DNA of 64,000 nt from Lentinus brumalis (taxonomy: Eukaryota; Basidiomycota; Agaricomycetes; Polyporales; Polyporaceae): assembly GCA_001792895.1 (NCBI GenBank), contig MARA01000035.1, positions 1-64,000 of the forward strand. Direction: 5' to 3'. Below are positions 10,869 to 22,200 of this stretch, piece after piece. The notes beneath the pieces were generated by a model. The model was not told the origin of the DNA. It saw only the letters and a program-made list of their open reading frames with translations, and did no database searches. Within the stretch, counting starts at the first letter, position 1. The number at the start of each line of letters is the position of its first letter. The position numbers were made by a program, and so were the translations under genes.

Positions 10869-12886
10869 CCTTGCGAGACGAGGAATAGTGGCAGAGGTCG
10901 GAAAGAGGGGCGTGGATCAGCGATAGGAAGGATACCAGCCAAAACAACATGAAGTGAGATATGTACCTGTATGAACCGACTACTGAGTCTGATTGCGGGT
11001 ACGGCTTTCCTCGGGCTGAGTGCAACCTCGCCTATAAAGGTGGAGACGGACGCCTCGCAACGCGCAGAGTGTCCGACCCTGTCCACACCTAGAACGAGAA
11101 TCAGGACTCAGAGTCGTTTCAGGACGACGAGGCAGCCTCGCTGGAGCCAGCCCTCACGAGACCAAGGTGCTGGCATCCGCCTACTGAAAATTCAGCGGTC
11201 TGTGGCAAATGAAGCGGAGCAGCTTCCCCGGTGCACTGAGCCTGAACTGAACGAGGCCAGCTTGCAGCTGCCAGCATCCAGCAGTGGGAGAACGCACGAA
11301 GCCTTCCAATAGCCTGCGCGCCGCTCGGGAACCCGGAGTCCGTGTCGGCAGACTGTGGAGGATGATGTCAACCTCCGATCCACAACGGAGAATGGCCTCC
11401 TCGCCCTGGGCGACTCCGATGTCCATCAAAATCAATTCGCGACGACAGGCTCATCTTTGCCGACCCGGGCCTCGGCGAGGAGCTATAAAGCCAGGGCTCT
11501 GTGGGGTAAACCATCCACACGCCGTGTCAGCGCCGCGTAGTCGCAGCGGGTGGCTGGTTTATGGATCCGTGCTCGACGGGCAGGGGCCAAAGTCAGCGAG
11601 CGGATGCTGTATCACTGCAGATTGAACGGGACAGTCCGCAGCATCTCGTGAACGTTGTATGTACGCAACGCGAGATCTATACGATCTCACACTCAATCGC
11701 GGGATGCTAGCTCGATCAAGAAGCTGCGTGCATCATGGGGCATCAACGGAAAAGTGCCAGTTTGCTCGATGACTTTGTCGACCTCATTTTCGAAGGAGAA
11801 TAGCCTTGGATGACAGGTGAGTACTTGAGTCTTCAAGCCACTTGTCGCAAGTGATGGATCTGCGCATGGAAACTGAAGCTTGAGTGCGCTGCACCGCGTT
11901 GCGCCCGTCACGGGCGCAAGCCGACGCAGGACGGGCAGACCGACACCCTCGGAATATTCGTCCTCTGACCGGCTCGGCTCATGAGATCCGGGTGTCTCAT
12001 ATCCAAAAGTCCGCCCGAAATAGCCTCAGGGTCATAGACCTGCGTTGGCAATGGCTGCCGCTACTGCAGAGACAACATCTGGCACGGGACACCCCGACAT
12101 ATCATAACACATCCCGCCGATCTAAGAGCCAGGAAAGATAGATGCATAACTCACATGCATGTCAAACTTATGCCACAACGCAGCTTCGCAGGTGGCCACC
12201 GTGCGCATGCGCAGGCCGTTCATAAGGAAGTTCCCAGCGTAGATCTGTCGCACGGGCACACTGCGGGTCTGGTCGCCGCCGCCACTGCTGTCTTCTTGAC
12301 TTCGGTGCATTCTCGTCACACCGTGATTGCTCCGATGCTTCTCGTTTACCTCCGTTATCGTCGGAGGCTGGCATAATGCGCCTGGGGATCGATAGAATCC
12401 AGAAGGTCAGCCAGGATACTTATATGTAAGTATTGGAACATGAACTGGCTCCCATACCTGCTCCCGCCTCTTGTCTCCGATACCGAATGCTTGCGTTTGC
12501 CCCGATACATAGAGAAGAGCCTACATACAAGCCGCGCGGCCGTCCATGACTGAGGAGAGGACACGATGGTCGGAGAAACAGTGTAATCATACTGAACGCC
12601 TGGCGAAGGCCTCGGCACGACAGGCGCCTCATTATATGGGCGTCTATATGCGTTCTCTTCTTTCATGAACGTCCTCACGAAGCTTCCTCGATATGCAATT
12701 GCGGGGATAGTTCCCAGCTCAATCGAAGCTCACAGACCACCACTACAGACTATCCAGCATGGTAATAAAATTACTGCGACCACAAGTAGACCGCTCGATA
12801 CATGTACTAACAGACTCTAAGTATACAGACAGGAGTGTGAACGCGAGATCATGGAGAAATCAAGAGACCCGAAGACGTGACAAGTC
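10869..12886. other. 2 kb region with no confident gene
   Basis: Several short frames occur but none could be assigned. On the minus strand, 12122-12680 reads plausibly coding in pieces (for example QIYAGNFLMNGLRMRTVA near 12200 and SPQSWTAARLV near 12550). At 11693-11911 the reading LTCHPRLFSFENEVDKVI is also protein-like. They might be exons of an unrecognised or decayed minus-strand gene, but the frames could not be joined convincingly. A plus-strand ORF at 10971-11312 begins with a hydrophobic segment and is probably chance. Confidence 0.35.
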
Positions 12887-15800
12887 CTATGTCTTCCGCT
12901 TCTTTGGTTGCCGCTTGGACGCAGCGGTCGTGCTGGCGGGTGTAGAAGACCGGGAAGCTTCAGCCTTGTCTGCGTCCTGAATGGCCTCGATGCCGCGCTT
13001 CTGCATAACGCACGTGTCGTCAGGCATCATATCTCCGACAATAACGAGCGAACGAGGGATAGAACCAGAACATACCTTGCCCTTCGTGCCCTTTGCCTTG
13101 ACCTCCTCGGCCTGCTTGCCCTCCGCCTCCTTCTCGATCATCCCCAGCAGCGTGTTACATCTCCGTTGCAGCTCCTGTGGGCTCCGGCTCTTGAAGAACC
13201 AGTCGAAGCGGAATACCGGGAACTCGGTGATGTCCTTCTTGATCCGCTCGTACACGTCCTCCGCCTGCATCCCGTAGTGGTTCAGGCGGCAGAGAAGGTA
13301 CCGGTCCTCCTCCTCGGAGTAGACCTTGCCCTTCGTCGTCGGATAATTGAGCTCCAGCTCCTGCATCGGGTACCGCACGGACGCGATCTTCTTTGCAAGT
13401 AGGGCCTCAAGATTCGATCGTTTGTTGCGCTTTGCCTCGCCCTCCTCGATACGCGCCTTGATGCGAGGGTACTCTGCGAGCTCCTTCCACTTCTTCTTGA
13501 AGACGGGATAATATTTCGCAACGTCATCGGCGGTCTTGTCCTGGATCTCTGACGCCAACAACTCGTAGTCGTCAGTCCTACACGCAATGATCAGATGACG
13601 TCGTAGGTAGAAGAGGACAGTGTGACCCACCAGCCGTATGTCTCGAGCGCACGAATGAATTGCTGGAAGTCACGTCTGCTCCAATCCTCGAAGCCCTGAG
13701 CAATCAGCTCCTCTTTCTCCTGGAGTTGCTCTTCCGTAAGCGGTTCAGCTGTTGGACGTCATGAGCACTTCGGTACACAGGACCCGAATCGAGAGCGGCG
13801 CACCATTGTCAATGTACTCCTGCGCCGCCTTGCGCTCTTCCTCCAGCTTCTCAGGCGTGTCCTCGGGGCCCGCGGGCTCACGCGTGACCGCAGGGATGTC
13901 GTTCAGACGCTTGTGCGCAGCAAGTTCCTGCTCCTGCAGCTCCGCGAGCCGCGGCGGGAAGAACTGGAAGTCTTGCCTGTGGGCCGATCGTCAGCGTTCA
14001 TTCCCAGGCATCGTTTTCCGACCGGGAGTCCTCACATTTGGATCTGCTTCGGCGCCCGCGGGATCTTGGGGGCCTTCTCCGTCTTCGACGGGCCTGCGCG
14101 CATGGTCTCCTTGAAGTAGCTGTCGACTGAGTAGTTGAGTTTCCGCTCGCGCTTCGACAATGCAAGCGGGTTGAATTGGAGGGTCTTCCGCTGCCCGCGG
14201 AAGTCCTCGCCCTCCCACTGCTGTACGGATGCCTCGGACTTGAAGTTGCTCAAGTCCTCAAACGTAAGGCCTTCGTACTTGCTGTTCAACTGATGGGTCC
14301 GCTCCTCTCCGCGGTGAATGATCGCGTCAATGTCGTCGTTGACCATCAAACTGCGTGTACGGTCAGTCATATTGACACTCTGTCATGAAATTTTTTTTGC
14401 TTACTCGTCGTTAGAGTTGACGATGTGCTCGGCACCGTGAGCGATCATCTCCAGGAGCTCCTCCTTGTTCGCAGCTGTGCACCAAGAGTGGATCAGCCAT
14501 CATCCAGAGCGGTAGAGCAGTCGGACATACCCTTGGTAGCCTGCGTGCGACCTTGCTGGATAACGAGTTGGTCGAGCCGAAGCTTCTGCGCGGCACGCTC
14601 CAACATACGTTCCTCCACGCTGCCTTCCGTGATGAAGCGGAAGACGTAGACCTGCTTCGTCTGGCCGATACGATGAGCACGGTCCATTGCCTGCAGGTCG
14701 GCCTGGGGGTTCCAGTCACTGTCGTACAGAACAACCACATCGGCACTCGTCAGGTTGATACCGAGTCCACCAGCGCGGGTCGTCAGCAGGAAGATGAACT
14801 TCTCGCTGTCAGGCTTGTTGTACTCGTCGATGGCAACGATACGGTCCTCATGAGCGGTGCCGCCATCGATGCGGCAGTACTCTGTCGGGTGAGTCGGTCA
14901 GCGCCCTTCATACGCTATGTCAGACAGCCACACTCACTGTATTGACGGAACAAACAGTAGTCCTCCAAGATATCAAGCATACGACTCATCTGACTGAAGA
15001 TAAGAACACGGGAACCCTTCGCCTTCATGTTCTTCAGGAGCTTGTCTAGAATGACCATCTTGCCCGAGTTCTCAACCAAGTGCTCGTCAGTGGTATAGGG
15101 CGGACCGGGTTCCGCGCCGTCAAAGAGGTACGGGTGGCAGGTGACCTTCCGGAGCTGCATGACGATGTTCATCAGCCGCGTCTTGCCCTCCTTCTTGCCC
15201 GTAAGCCCTGTTCACGAGTCAATACAGAGTCTAATCAACATATGACTCGACATACGAACCATTGACAGCGTCGATATCCTTCTCTAGGACGGATCGGTAC
15301 CACTTCCGTTGCATCTCCGTGAGACCGACGTAGATGTTGATCTCCTTCTCTGCAGGCAATCCTCGTTAGTGAAAGATCACAATAGAGGTCCATCGAAGCT
15401 TACTCGGAAGGAGGTTTTTCTCGACATCGCTCTTGACACGGCGAAGCAGGAAGGGTCGCAGAATCTTGTGGAGGGCTTCGACGACCTTCTTGCTCTTCTC
15501 ATCATCAGCTTCCCCCTCCGCTTCGTCCTTATGGAGGAAGCTCTCCAGGTCCGCGTAGTCAGAGAAGATCTCGGGGCAGATGAAGTTGAGAAGGGCGAAT
15601 AGCTCCTTCATGTTGTTCTGCAGCGGCGTTCCGGTGATGAGCAACCGACCGCGAGACAGGAAGGACCGGACGATCTGGGAGAGGATGGAGTCGACGTTCT
15701 TGATGCGATGTGCCTCGTCGATGACGATGTACTCGAACGAGAACTTCTTCAGTGCGCTCTTCTCGATGAGACATACCTCGTACGAGGTAATGAGCACGTC

Positions 15801-17611
15801 GAAGTCCTGCGGAATGAGTCGCGTCGAGATGATCTCTGCGCGCTCCTCCTTACTGCCCGTGAGCAGGACAGTGCTCACGTCTGGCGTCCACTGCTCAAAC
15901 TCACGCGACCAGTTCTGGAGAGTAGACTTCGGCACTACGACAAGATGTGGACCTTTGATGTCGCGGTAGTGCCGTAGGTAGGATAGGAAGGAGATGGTTT
16001 GAAGCGTCTTGCCCAGACCCATCTCATCTGCGAGGATACCATTGAGACCATTATGGTGCAATGAGACCATCCAGTTCAGTCCCTGAAGCTGATACGGCCT
16101 CATGGTTCCGTGGATGACTGCAAGGGAGTCAAATGAAGGCTCAGTTCGATTCGCAGAACCGGGAAGGGAAGGGACGCACAGCTTGGAGACTCCTCGAACA
16201 CATACGGCTGGTCGTTACCATCGACGGCAAGTTCGCCGTCTTTCAACAACTCCTCGTCTTCTTCCTTTTCTGACTTCCGATGACGTGCGACCTTGTCTCT
16301 ACATAAGGGAGTGGCGTCAACACAGGTGCAAGATGTGAACTAGCGGGATCAGACATACGTCGTCGTCGCCTTCTTCCGACCTCTCCCCTTGGGTTTCGGT
16401 TGGGCATCTAGCATTGCAGCATACTCAGGATCGCGAGCTTTCTGTGGCGTGAGGAGAACATGAGCATCGCTCGTGACAGGCGGAGAAACCAGGCTGACCT
16501 TGATATCAACGAAGTGCTTGAAGAGATCTGTCTGGCCAAGAAGGTAGGAGTAACGCTTGACTGCGTCGGATATCTAGGAGGGGGTCAATATCAAGATACA
16601 ATGAGCAATGAGACGTGGTAGGGCAATCTGAAGATGACCACAGGAGTTGTACATGTTGCAAACGCTTCCTCGTTGGTCGTGGTCCTCAATCAACCACCCA
16701 ACTTCCACTAACAGATAGTCGAAGTAGCGGTTCGAGATTTCATGGCGACTCCTTCCACCAGGATGATGAATGAGTCTGCATCGGACAACAACGCGCCGTC
16801 TCGTTACAAATTTGGGAGCATCCGTGAGACATAGCAGGCGGTGGGCCATATGAAAGTATGTCCGCAAGAGGGGAAGACTTGAGGCAAATGTTGTCCGTAT
16901 GCTTGCGCTCGCGTGTCACGCACGCGCCTGCACCATCGCCGCCTAGGGCAAGTGCGGGATGTTTCATGACACACGCCACACGACCGATGATACCCCATGC
17001 CCACCAGAGGTACTCATGGAGAGTGAAGCCACAGATGAACTCACCTTGGCCTTGTCCATCTCCTGCCTCTTCACGGCTAAATGTCCCTCGTCCGCTTTCC
17101 GCTGCTGCTTCTTCTTTTGCTTCTCTTCCGACGCTTGCAACCTGGCCAGTTTCGAGGGAGAGGGGGGACCATCCTGTCATGCGCATTCAACGGTGGTCAG
17201 CGAACAAGGTCCTGTCACCCCGAAAAACGCGTCCATTCTGGCCTGCGTGCGCCAACGAGGCATGCGCGCAGCAGTGAGCAAGAAATGACACGACTTGAAG
17301 GGGCGGACTAGCGTTGAAATAGTGAATGCGAACATTACTCACCTTCTCTCCTTCACTCTGCAACTCGTCGACCTCCATCTCGTCTGCAGCCTCGTCATCG
17401 TACTCGCTCTCGCCTCCTTCGCTCTCCTAAAGAGTGATCTTCAGAAGGGCCGTCGGTATGTCACCAGTGGTACCAAGCCTTACCTGACGAGATACAATGT
17501 TACTGGGCACAACGTCGCTGAGGACGTCCTCCTCCATGGGCACATCCAGGTTCTGAGCAAGCTATCAGCGCCAGCAATGTCTACTAGGTACGTCAGACTC
17601 ACAGCACTCAT
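12887..17611 (-). CDS. ISWI-family ATP-dependent chromatin remodeller
   Basis: A nuclear SNF2-type ATPase of the ISWI class, which slides and spaces nucleosomes. The start at 17611 encodes MSA, spliced to [15 protein letters not shown] and an acidic N-terminus ([20 protein letters not shown]). Then come [20 protein letters not shown] and a basic linker ([10 protein letters not shown]). The helicase N-lobe begins [15 protein letters not shown] and holds DEMGLGKT (motif I), DEAH with RIKN (II) and ITGTPLQNN (III). The C-lobe has [31 protein letters not shown] and [15 protein letters not shown]. The C-terminus carries HAND ([16 protein letters not shown]), SANT ([20 protein letters not shown]) and SLIDE ([20 protein letters not shown]) modules, and ends in a lysine-rich nuclear localisation signal (KRQPKKRKT). 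It is about 1,080 residues with more than ten introns. ISW1 and ISW2 orthology cannot be separated by eye. Confidence 0.96.
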
Positions 17612-18045
17612 GGTTTCGTGGATAAGAGACAAGGGGTGGTGGTGGTCGGAAGGAAGAGACAGAAAGCCCGTCTAACCGAGACGCGCCACCGCAAACTCGG
17701 CGGCTATGTTGGACAGTCACGGTCATGTGACACCTGTCACATCTCACCAACCTTCAAGTTTTGGAAGCACGAACTGGAAAACTGTTCCAGACTCAAAGAC
17801 TCACAGTACTTACTTCCCAGGTTACATACCCCACGCATGTGCCTGAGGACTTGCAAAACTTCATTACTGAAGTAACTTGTAAGGAACTTATACGAAGTAA
17901 GTAAGTAGTACTATGTAAGTAGTAAGTACCGTGTCAGTCACGGTGCCACAGAGTTCGTGCTTCGATGACGCGCAACGAGACTCCCTATGTGCGTAGGACT
18001 GTATGGTAATAATCGCTACGCTCTAACCCAGCCTGGCTAGCCGGC
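17612..18045. other. Intergenic region, ISWI promoter side
   Basis: Holds the presumed ISWI promoter and the 3' flank of the F-box gene at 18046. A purine-rich cluster of GTAAGTA/AAGTAAGTA units lies at 17894-17930, with another GTACTTAC at 17806. Confidence 0.5.
17894..17930. repeat. Short tandem GTAAGTA-type repeat
   Basis: Four or more overlapping AAGTA/GTAAGTA units occur in 37 bp of intergenic DNA. The same 8-mer recurs elsewhere between genes in this window. Function unknown. Confidence 0.5.
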
Positions 18046-19176
18046 TCACCATGGGTCGTACCCTACATACTCGAACCGGACACCGCTCTTGGAGCATGCC
18101 TCAGCAAGACCGGTGTACACCTCCGGCTTCCCGACGCCCAAGAACTCGTAGCTGTAGACCACGATGCGGGACAGCGCAATCTCCTTCTTCCCCGCACGGG
18201 CGATACTGTCCAGCAGGGCGTCCTCGAATGGAATCGGTAGTTGGTCTCCGAAGAACTCCAGCACCTTCACGGACGGAGGGAGTGTCCGGAACAGGCGGTC
18301 GGTGTAAGCTCCCGCAACGACCCTCAGGTTCTCCAACCTCGTGGAGTGCGACACGAGTTCGTCCAGAAACGGGCCGACAAATCCGGACACAGCCGTACTA
18401 ACGTTCTCTCCAGTCAAATATAGACCCTTGAGATTCCTCCCGTGGCGAGCCAGCGTCGACTCCATCCACGGGTGGAAGTCTCCGGCAACAAACCACGGCC
18501 CGTCGGTGGAGAACGTGTCGAGTTGCGGGGAGAGTGCGATGAACAAGTTGTACAACGCCGGGCACCAGCGCCGATAGTTCGAGACGGTAAGGGTCCTCAG
18601 CTTCGGAGGGAGGGGCCAGTCAATATTCCCGTCGAAGGACTCGTCGACCGTGAGGACCAGACTATGAAGCCCCGGAACGAGCACCGCTTTGAGGTCGTCC
18701 ATGGACCGGGGTCCTGTATGGATGATGAGGAAGGGGACAGTTTGCACGGCCGGTGCTTCCAGCAACGCTGGACAGAATGCACCAGGTTCGTTGCATCGGT
18801 ACTCGAATGAGCGCAGGGTGTGAGGAGGGACAAGGCGGAGCCAGTCCAAGTATGAGTCCTCCGTTCTATACGGGTCATCTGCTATGACGCGGAGAGAGCG
18901 GAGGAGCGAGCGGAGATGCGGAGACGTGGTCATGGTTCGTGAAAGCAGAGAGCGGGTCCTGATAATTGGGCCATATTCCGTGTCGACGATGGATATACGT
19001 ATCGTGCACTTGTACAAGCCCGCCTGGGCTGGTGCGGTCCAGTTCCGCGCGACTAAGGCTGCGGGAGCATAGTTGGACGGGAGCGTGCCAAGGTTCTCCA
19101 GGACGGTGTAGAGTATGTCTTGAGTCAGAGGAAACTCTACGCTCCTCGGCGACCTAAAGGACACCATGGTGGACAT
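18046..19176 (-). CDS. F-box-like LRR protein, 376 residues
   Basis: A single-exon F-box family protein. The ATG at 19176 is the first in frame (another lies at 19167). A degenerate F-box lies near residues 15-60 (LTQDILYTVLENLG, ALVARNWTAPAQAGLYK). The remainder is an irregular leucine-rich solenoid (LRTLTVSNYRRWCPALYNLF, LSPQLDTFSTDGPWFVAGDF, TRLENLRVV, LPPSVKVLEFFGDQLPIPFE), ending CSKSGVRFEYVGYDPW. It is a close paralogue of the gene at 41986-43104: both share IALSPQLD followed by F(S/T)TDGPW, and LDELVSHSTRLE resembles LDELIKHTTRLE. The probable role is substrate recognition in an SCF ligase; the target is unknown. Confidence 0.88.
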   Translation of the reverse strand: MSTMVSFRSPRSVEFPLTQDILYTVLENLGTLPSNYAPAALVARNWTAPAQAGLYKCTIRISIVDTEYGPIIRTRSLLSRTMTTSPHLRSLLRSLRVIADDPYRTEDSYLDWLRLVPPHTLRSFEYRCNEPGAFCPALLEAPAVQTVPFLIIHTGPRSMDDLKAVLVPGLHSLVLTVDESFDGNIDWPLPPKLRTLTVSNYRRWCPALYNLFIALSPQLDTFSTDGPWFVAGDFHPWMESTLARHGRNLKGLYLTGENVSTAVSGFVGPFLDELVSHSTRLENLRVVAGAYTDRLFRTLPPSVKVLEFFGDQLPIPFEDALLDSIARAGKKEIALSRIVVYSYEFLGVGKPEVYTGLAEACSKSGVRFEYVGYDPW

Positions 19177-19721
19177 GGACAACGACTGTGGTTACATCTT
19201 AGCAGTGTTTCTTTCAACAATTCGCGACTGACCTGAGGACTGAGTGGTAAATGCGTTCCAGGCTCAACTTCATCCTCAAGTCCGGCGATTAACATCGATA
19301 TTGTCCCCGGATCAATCGGGCCGCAACGGAGCAGTTGCCGGAGGTCTCTTGCAAGACTAGTGATTCTGGAGCATCGAGCAGGGATACTATCGCAAAGGAA
19401 TATTGGACATTCAGCGATGGGTCCACTCTAGTTGGTACATAGGTACACGAGTCAGAGTAGTTGTACATTACGGTTGTGTATATCGACTTCTTCCTTGCCA
19501 ACAACCTCCAGAATAGCTGCCGAACAGGTAACCAAGAACTACACGAAAGATACACCAGACGAGACATCTGCATCAGTAGCATAAGATAGAGAGATGAGCC
19601 TAAATTATAAACGAGCGTGTGAGTGAGGTGAGTAAGCAAGGGTCCGAAGAAGCGAGCGACGACCTGAAGCGGCCCAGAAACCATAAACCAGAAACCAAAA
19701 TGAGAAGCCAGGAGCGGGCAG
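19177..19721. other. Intergenic region
   Basis: Between two minus-strand genes; holds the promoter of the F-box gene and the 3' flank of the helical-protein gene. No TATA-like element was found at the usual distance from 19176 and no gene is seen. Confidence 0.5.
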
Positions 19722-21423
19722 TCACACAGACGTCGCAGTGAAAATATGACTATTCTCGCTCGGCGCCGCAAGACTATACCGCTCGGTGTCCTCGTCGGCC
19801 TTGACCCAGAGTGCGACGAGGTGGCGCCGAGCAGCATCGCGACTCTCGCGAGCATCGAGCTCGACCGTCTCGCAGAACTTCGTGCAGTCCTGCACCCACA
19901 CCGCAAAGTTAGTCAGGCGGGCAAAGACCGCGTCCTGCTTCTGCACCATGATCTGCACCTGCTCTGTTGCGCCCAGTCGCCGACGTCAGCCTGGTGCCTG
20001 GACTGTCATGACGGGATCGGAGGATACGCACGTGTGATGCCCATGGCGAGGATTTTCCCTCCGTACATCAGCTTGTACAGCTGGACCGCTTGCAAGAGAC
20101 CGGTGTTCTGGAGATCCTCGCAGTCTTGCAACTCATCGCGCTTGAGGAGATCCCAGTGCGGCTGGAGCGCCCTGACGCACTCGTTGAAGCATATCTGCGC
20201 CTTCTTCGCCCATTCGGCAGCCTCTGCGTCACGCCGTAAGCGAGCCGCTAGGACACAAATACGACACACCGCACAGAGATGGGGGCAAATGCTCACCACG
20301 ATATGTCGTCTGCCTGCTCTGTTCGTCGCCCATGACGGCCTCCCAGCGGCTCTTCTTTGGGCTACATACTGCATCCAGCAGCTCCATAGCCTTCATGTAG
20401 TGGTGGTGCGCGGACTGTATCGCATTGCACGCATGCTGCAATGCCTTTGTGGTAACCTTGCCCTGTGTAGAGTCCAGCGAGTCAGCGATACAGAGCCTGG
20501 CGTGCCACGACTCGAATTACATACATCCACGTATGCCTGATCCCGAGCTCCGACTGTCTTGCGCGCTCTTGTGTACTCGTCGGCGGATGAATGACCGTGC
20601 CCACTTGACCTGTGGCGGCGGAGTCAGGACACGAGCACAGGAATCGACAACCGAGTCACGATACACGTACATCGAGCTGCGCCATGACACTGGCCGTCCA
20701 TCGTCCAGCAATCGCCTGAGCTCCTCAAAGTACGCGTCCAGCCGTTCTGCCGCTGGCTGGGCAGCGGTGATCTGGATGGCAAGACTCCGTGTTAGTCGGA
20801 AACGAAAAGACGCCCATCAAGGACGCGAAGATTGTCGACCAAATACGCACTCGACCGTTCAGCTGCTCGAGCTGCGCCTCGAGTTCGTCGACGCTCGGTA
20901 GCGTCTCAGTAGGAGGTCCATCGAGTGGGGGAGAGGTCGAAAGGGGTGGTTCAGAAGCCTTGGCAGACTTCCGCTTTCCAAACGGAAGCTGGAGGAGGGA
21001 GGGCTTGCGACCGGGCTTCGGGCTGCGCACGTTGCGTCGAGCAGCGGTTAGGAACATTCGGACGACCCTGAACTTAGTGAATAAGCGGACGCACCTTTTC
21101 TGTTCCAAATTTCGCCGCCTCTTCGCCGCCTGCAGCTGCGTTCTGCACACCTCCAGGGCGCGCAGGTCCGCGACGAGCCTCTGTGAGGCAGCGTCTGCGA
21201 TCTTCCAGTTTTCGTACGTGCGAGAGAGGGCGTAGTCGGGGTGAGGAGAGAGCCAGCCCGAGCTCGAGGCGTACCCGGAGTCGACCGTGCTCTCCATGCT
21301 GTGGCAGCTGGCCTGACCAGGGTACGAGGGCGAATGTCGAGTTGGTGACCAAGAAGATGGTCCAGTAGTTGAGTTGAGTTGCAGCGTGGGTGTGAGAGAC
21401 GAAGGCTTGCGGTTGAGCGGCAT
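19722..21423 (-). CDS. Unknown helical, coiled-coil-rich protein
   Basis: Not assigned to a known family. The ATG at 21423 begins MPLNRKPSSLTPTLQL, a Ser/Pro-rich, probably disordered N-terminus (MESTVDSGYASSSGWLSPH). Long charged helices follow: NWKIADAASQRLVADLRALE, a basic stretch (PGRKPSLLQLPFGKRKSAK) and an acidic coiled coil (VDELEAQLEQLNGRVR). Further exons give ITAAQPAAERLDAYFEELRR, QHACNAIQSAHHHYMKAMEL, AEWAKKAQICFNECVRALQ and LLQAVQLYKLMYGGKILAMG. The last exon gives MQIMVQKQDAVFARLTNFAV and ends ENSHIFTATSV at 19722. There are roughly six exons and about 450 residues. No catalytic motif, signal peptide or membrane segment is seen. The repeated amphipathic helices suggest a scaffold or adaptor, which is inference only. 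Confidence 0.6.
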
Positions 21424-22200
21424 GGCACGAATGGCACCGAGAAGTGGCAACTGGGAGACCGAGATATGGTGACGATAGCGAGCACTAGAAGCGATCAAGC
21501 CGCTGAAGATGATGGGGGTGGGCGCGGGAAGGGATATGAGGAGGGAGAGAGTAGTATGAGCCTGTGAGCCCGAGCCTGTGTATATAGGCTGTCCGTCGGG
21601 CCATGAGAGACGGAAGGAAGAGGCACGACTGCGACATCGGAGCCGTCCCGCGACAGGAACGAGCAATCGGACAGTTTGAACGAACAGAAGGTCGGCGGCC
21701 AAGCCACTCGCCTGGCACCGTCGAGCGGGGAGCACTGCGCACATGAGTGACGATGGGACCTCGCACGTTCGTCCTCTAACCACGTTCATTGGACTCACCG
21801 GCGCCCGTACCCACTAACGCCCACAACTGACATGCCAAATTGGCCAACCAGCTCTTCCGAGTCTTCCATCATCTTACGTCCGCCTCTCGATGATTGGAAT
21901 GACGGCTGGCTGGAAACAAGGGCAGAGGGCCACCTCGTCCAGCTCCCTCCGACCGATGTTCCACGTTAGTCATGTTGTGGCAGTTAGACTCTACAAGAAC
22001 AAGTACTTCCTATAATACACACCCTGTCATCGAGGGAGCACTAGTGCTGCGAACGGATGAACCTTCCAATAAAATCACTATCGGCAACGAGTCAGCGACT
22101 GTTTGTGATGCACGTTCCCCAGCACTCACCGTCTTCTCAGGCACACCGGCAACCTTGAATCCACCCTTCGACACCTCCACAGACCCCGACGTCGAGCCTA
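21424..22200. other. Intergenic region with the promoter of the helical-protein gene
   Basis: Lies between the start of the helical-protein gene and the stop codon of ATG101, both on the minus strand. It contains a TATATA element at 21581-21586. No gene is seen. Confidence 0.5.
21581..21586 (-). promoter_or_regulatory. Possible TATA box of the helical-protein gene
   Basis: On the minus strand this reads CCTATATACAC, about 160 bp upstream of the start codon at 21423. Two F-box genes in the window have a TATAAA element at almost the same distance. Confidence 0.4.

Noticed and set aside
10971..11312. Plus-strand frame starting with a signal-peptide-like segment (MNRLLSLIAGTAFLGL)
   Set aside because: The rest of the frame shows no protein-like features, introns or similarity; a hydrophobic start can arise by chance.
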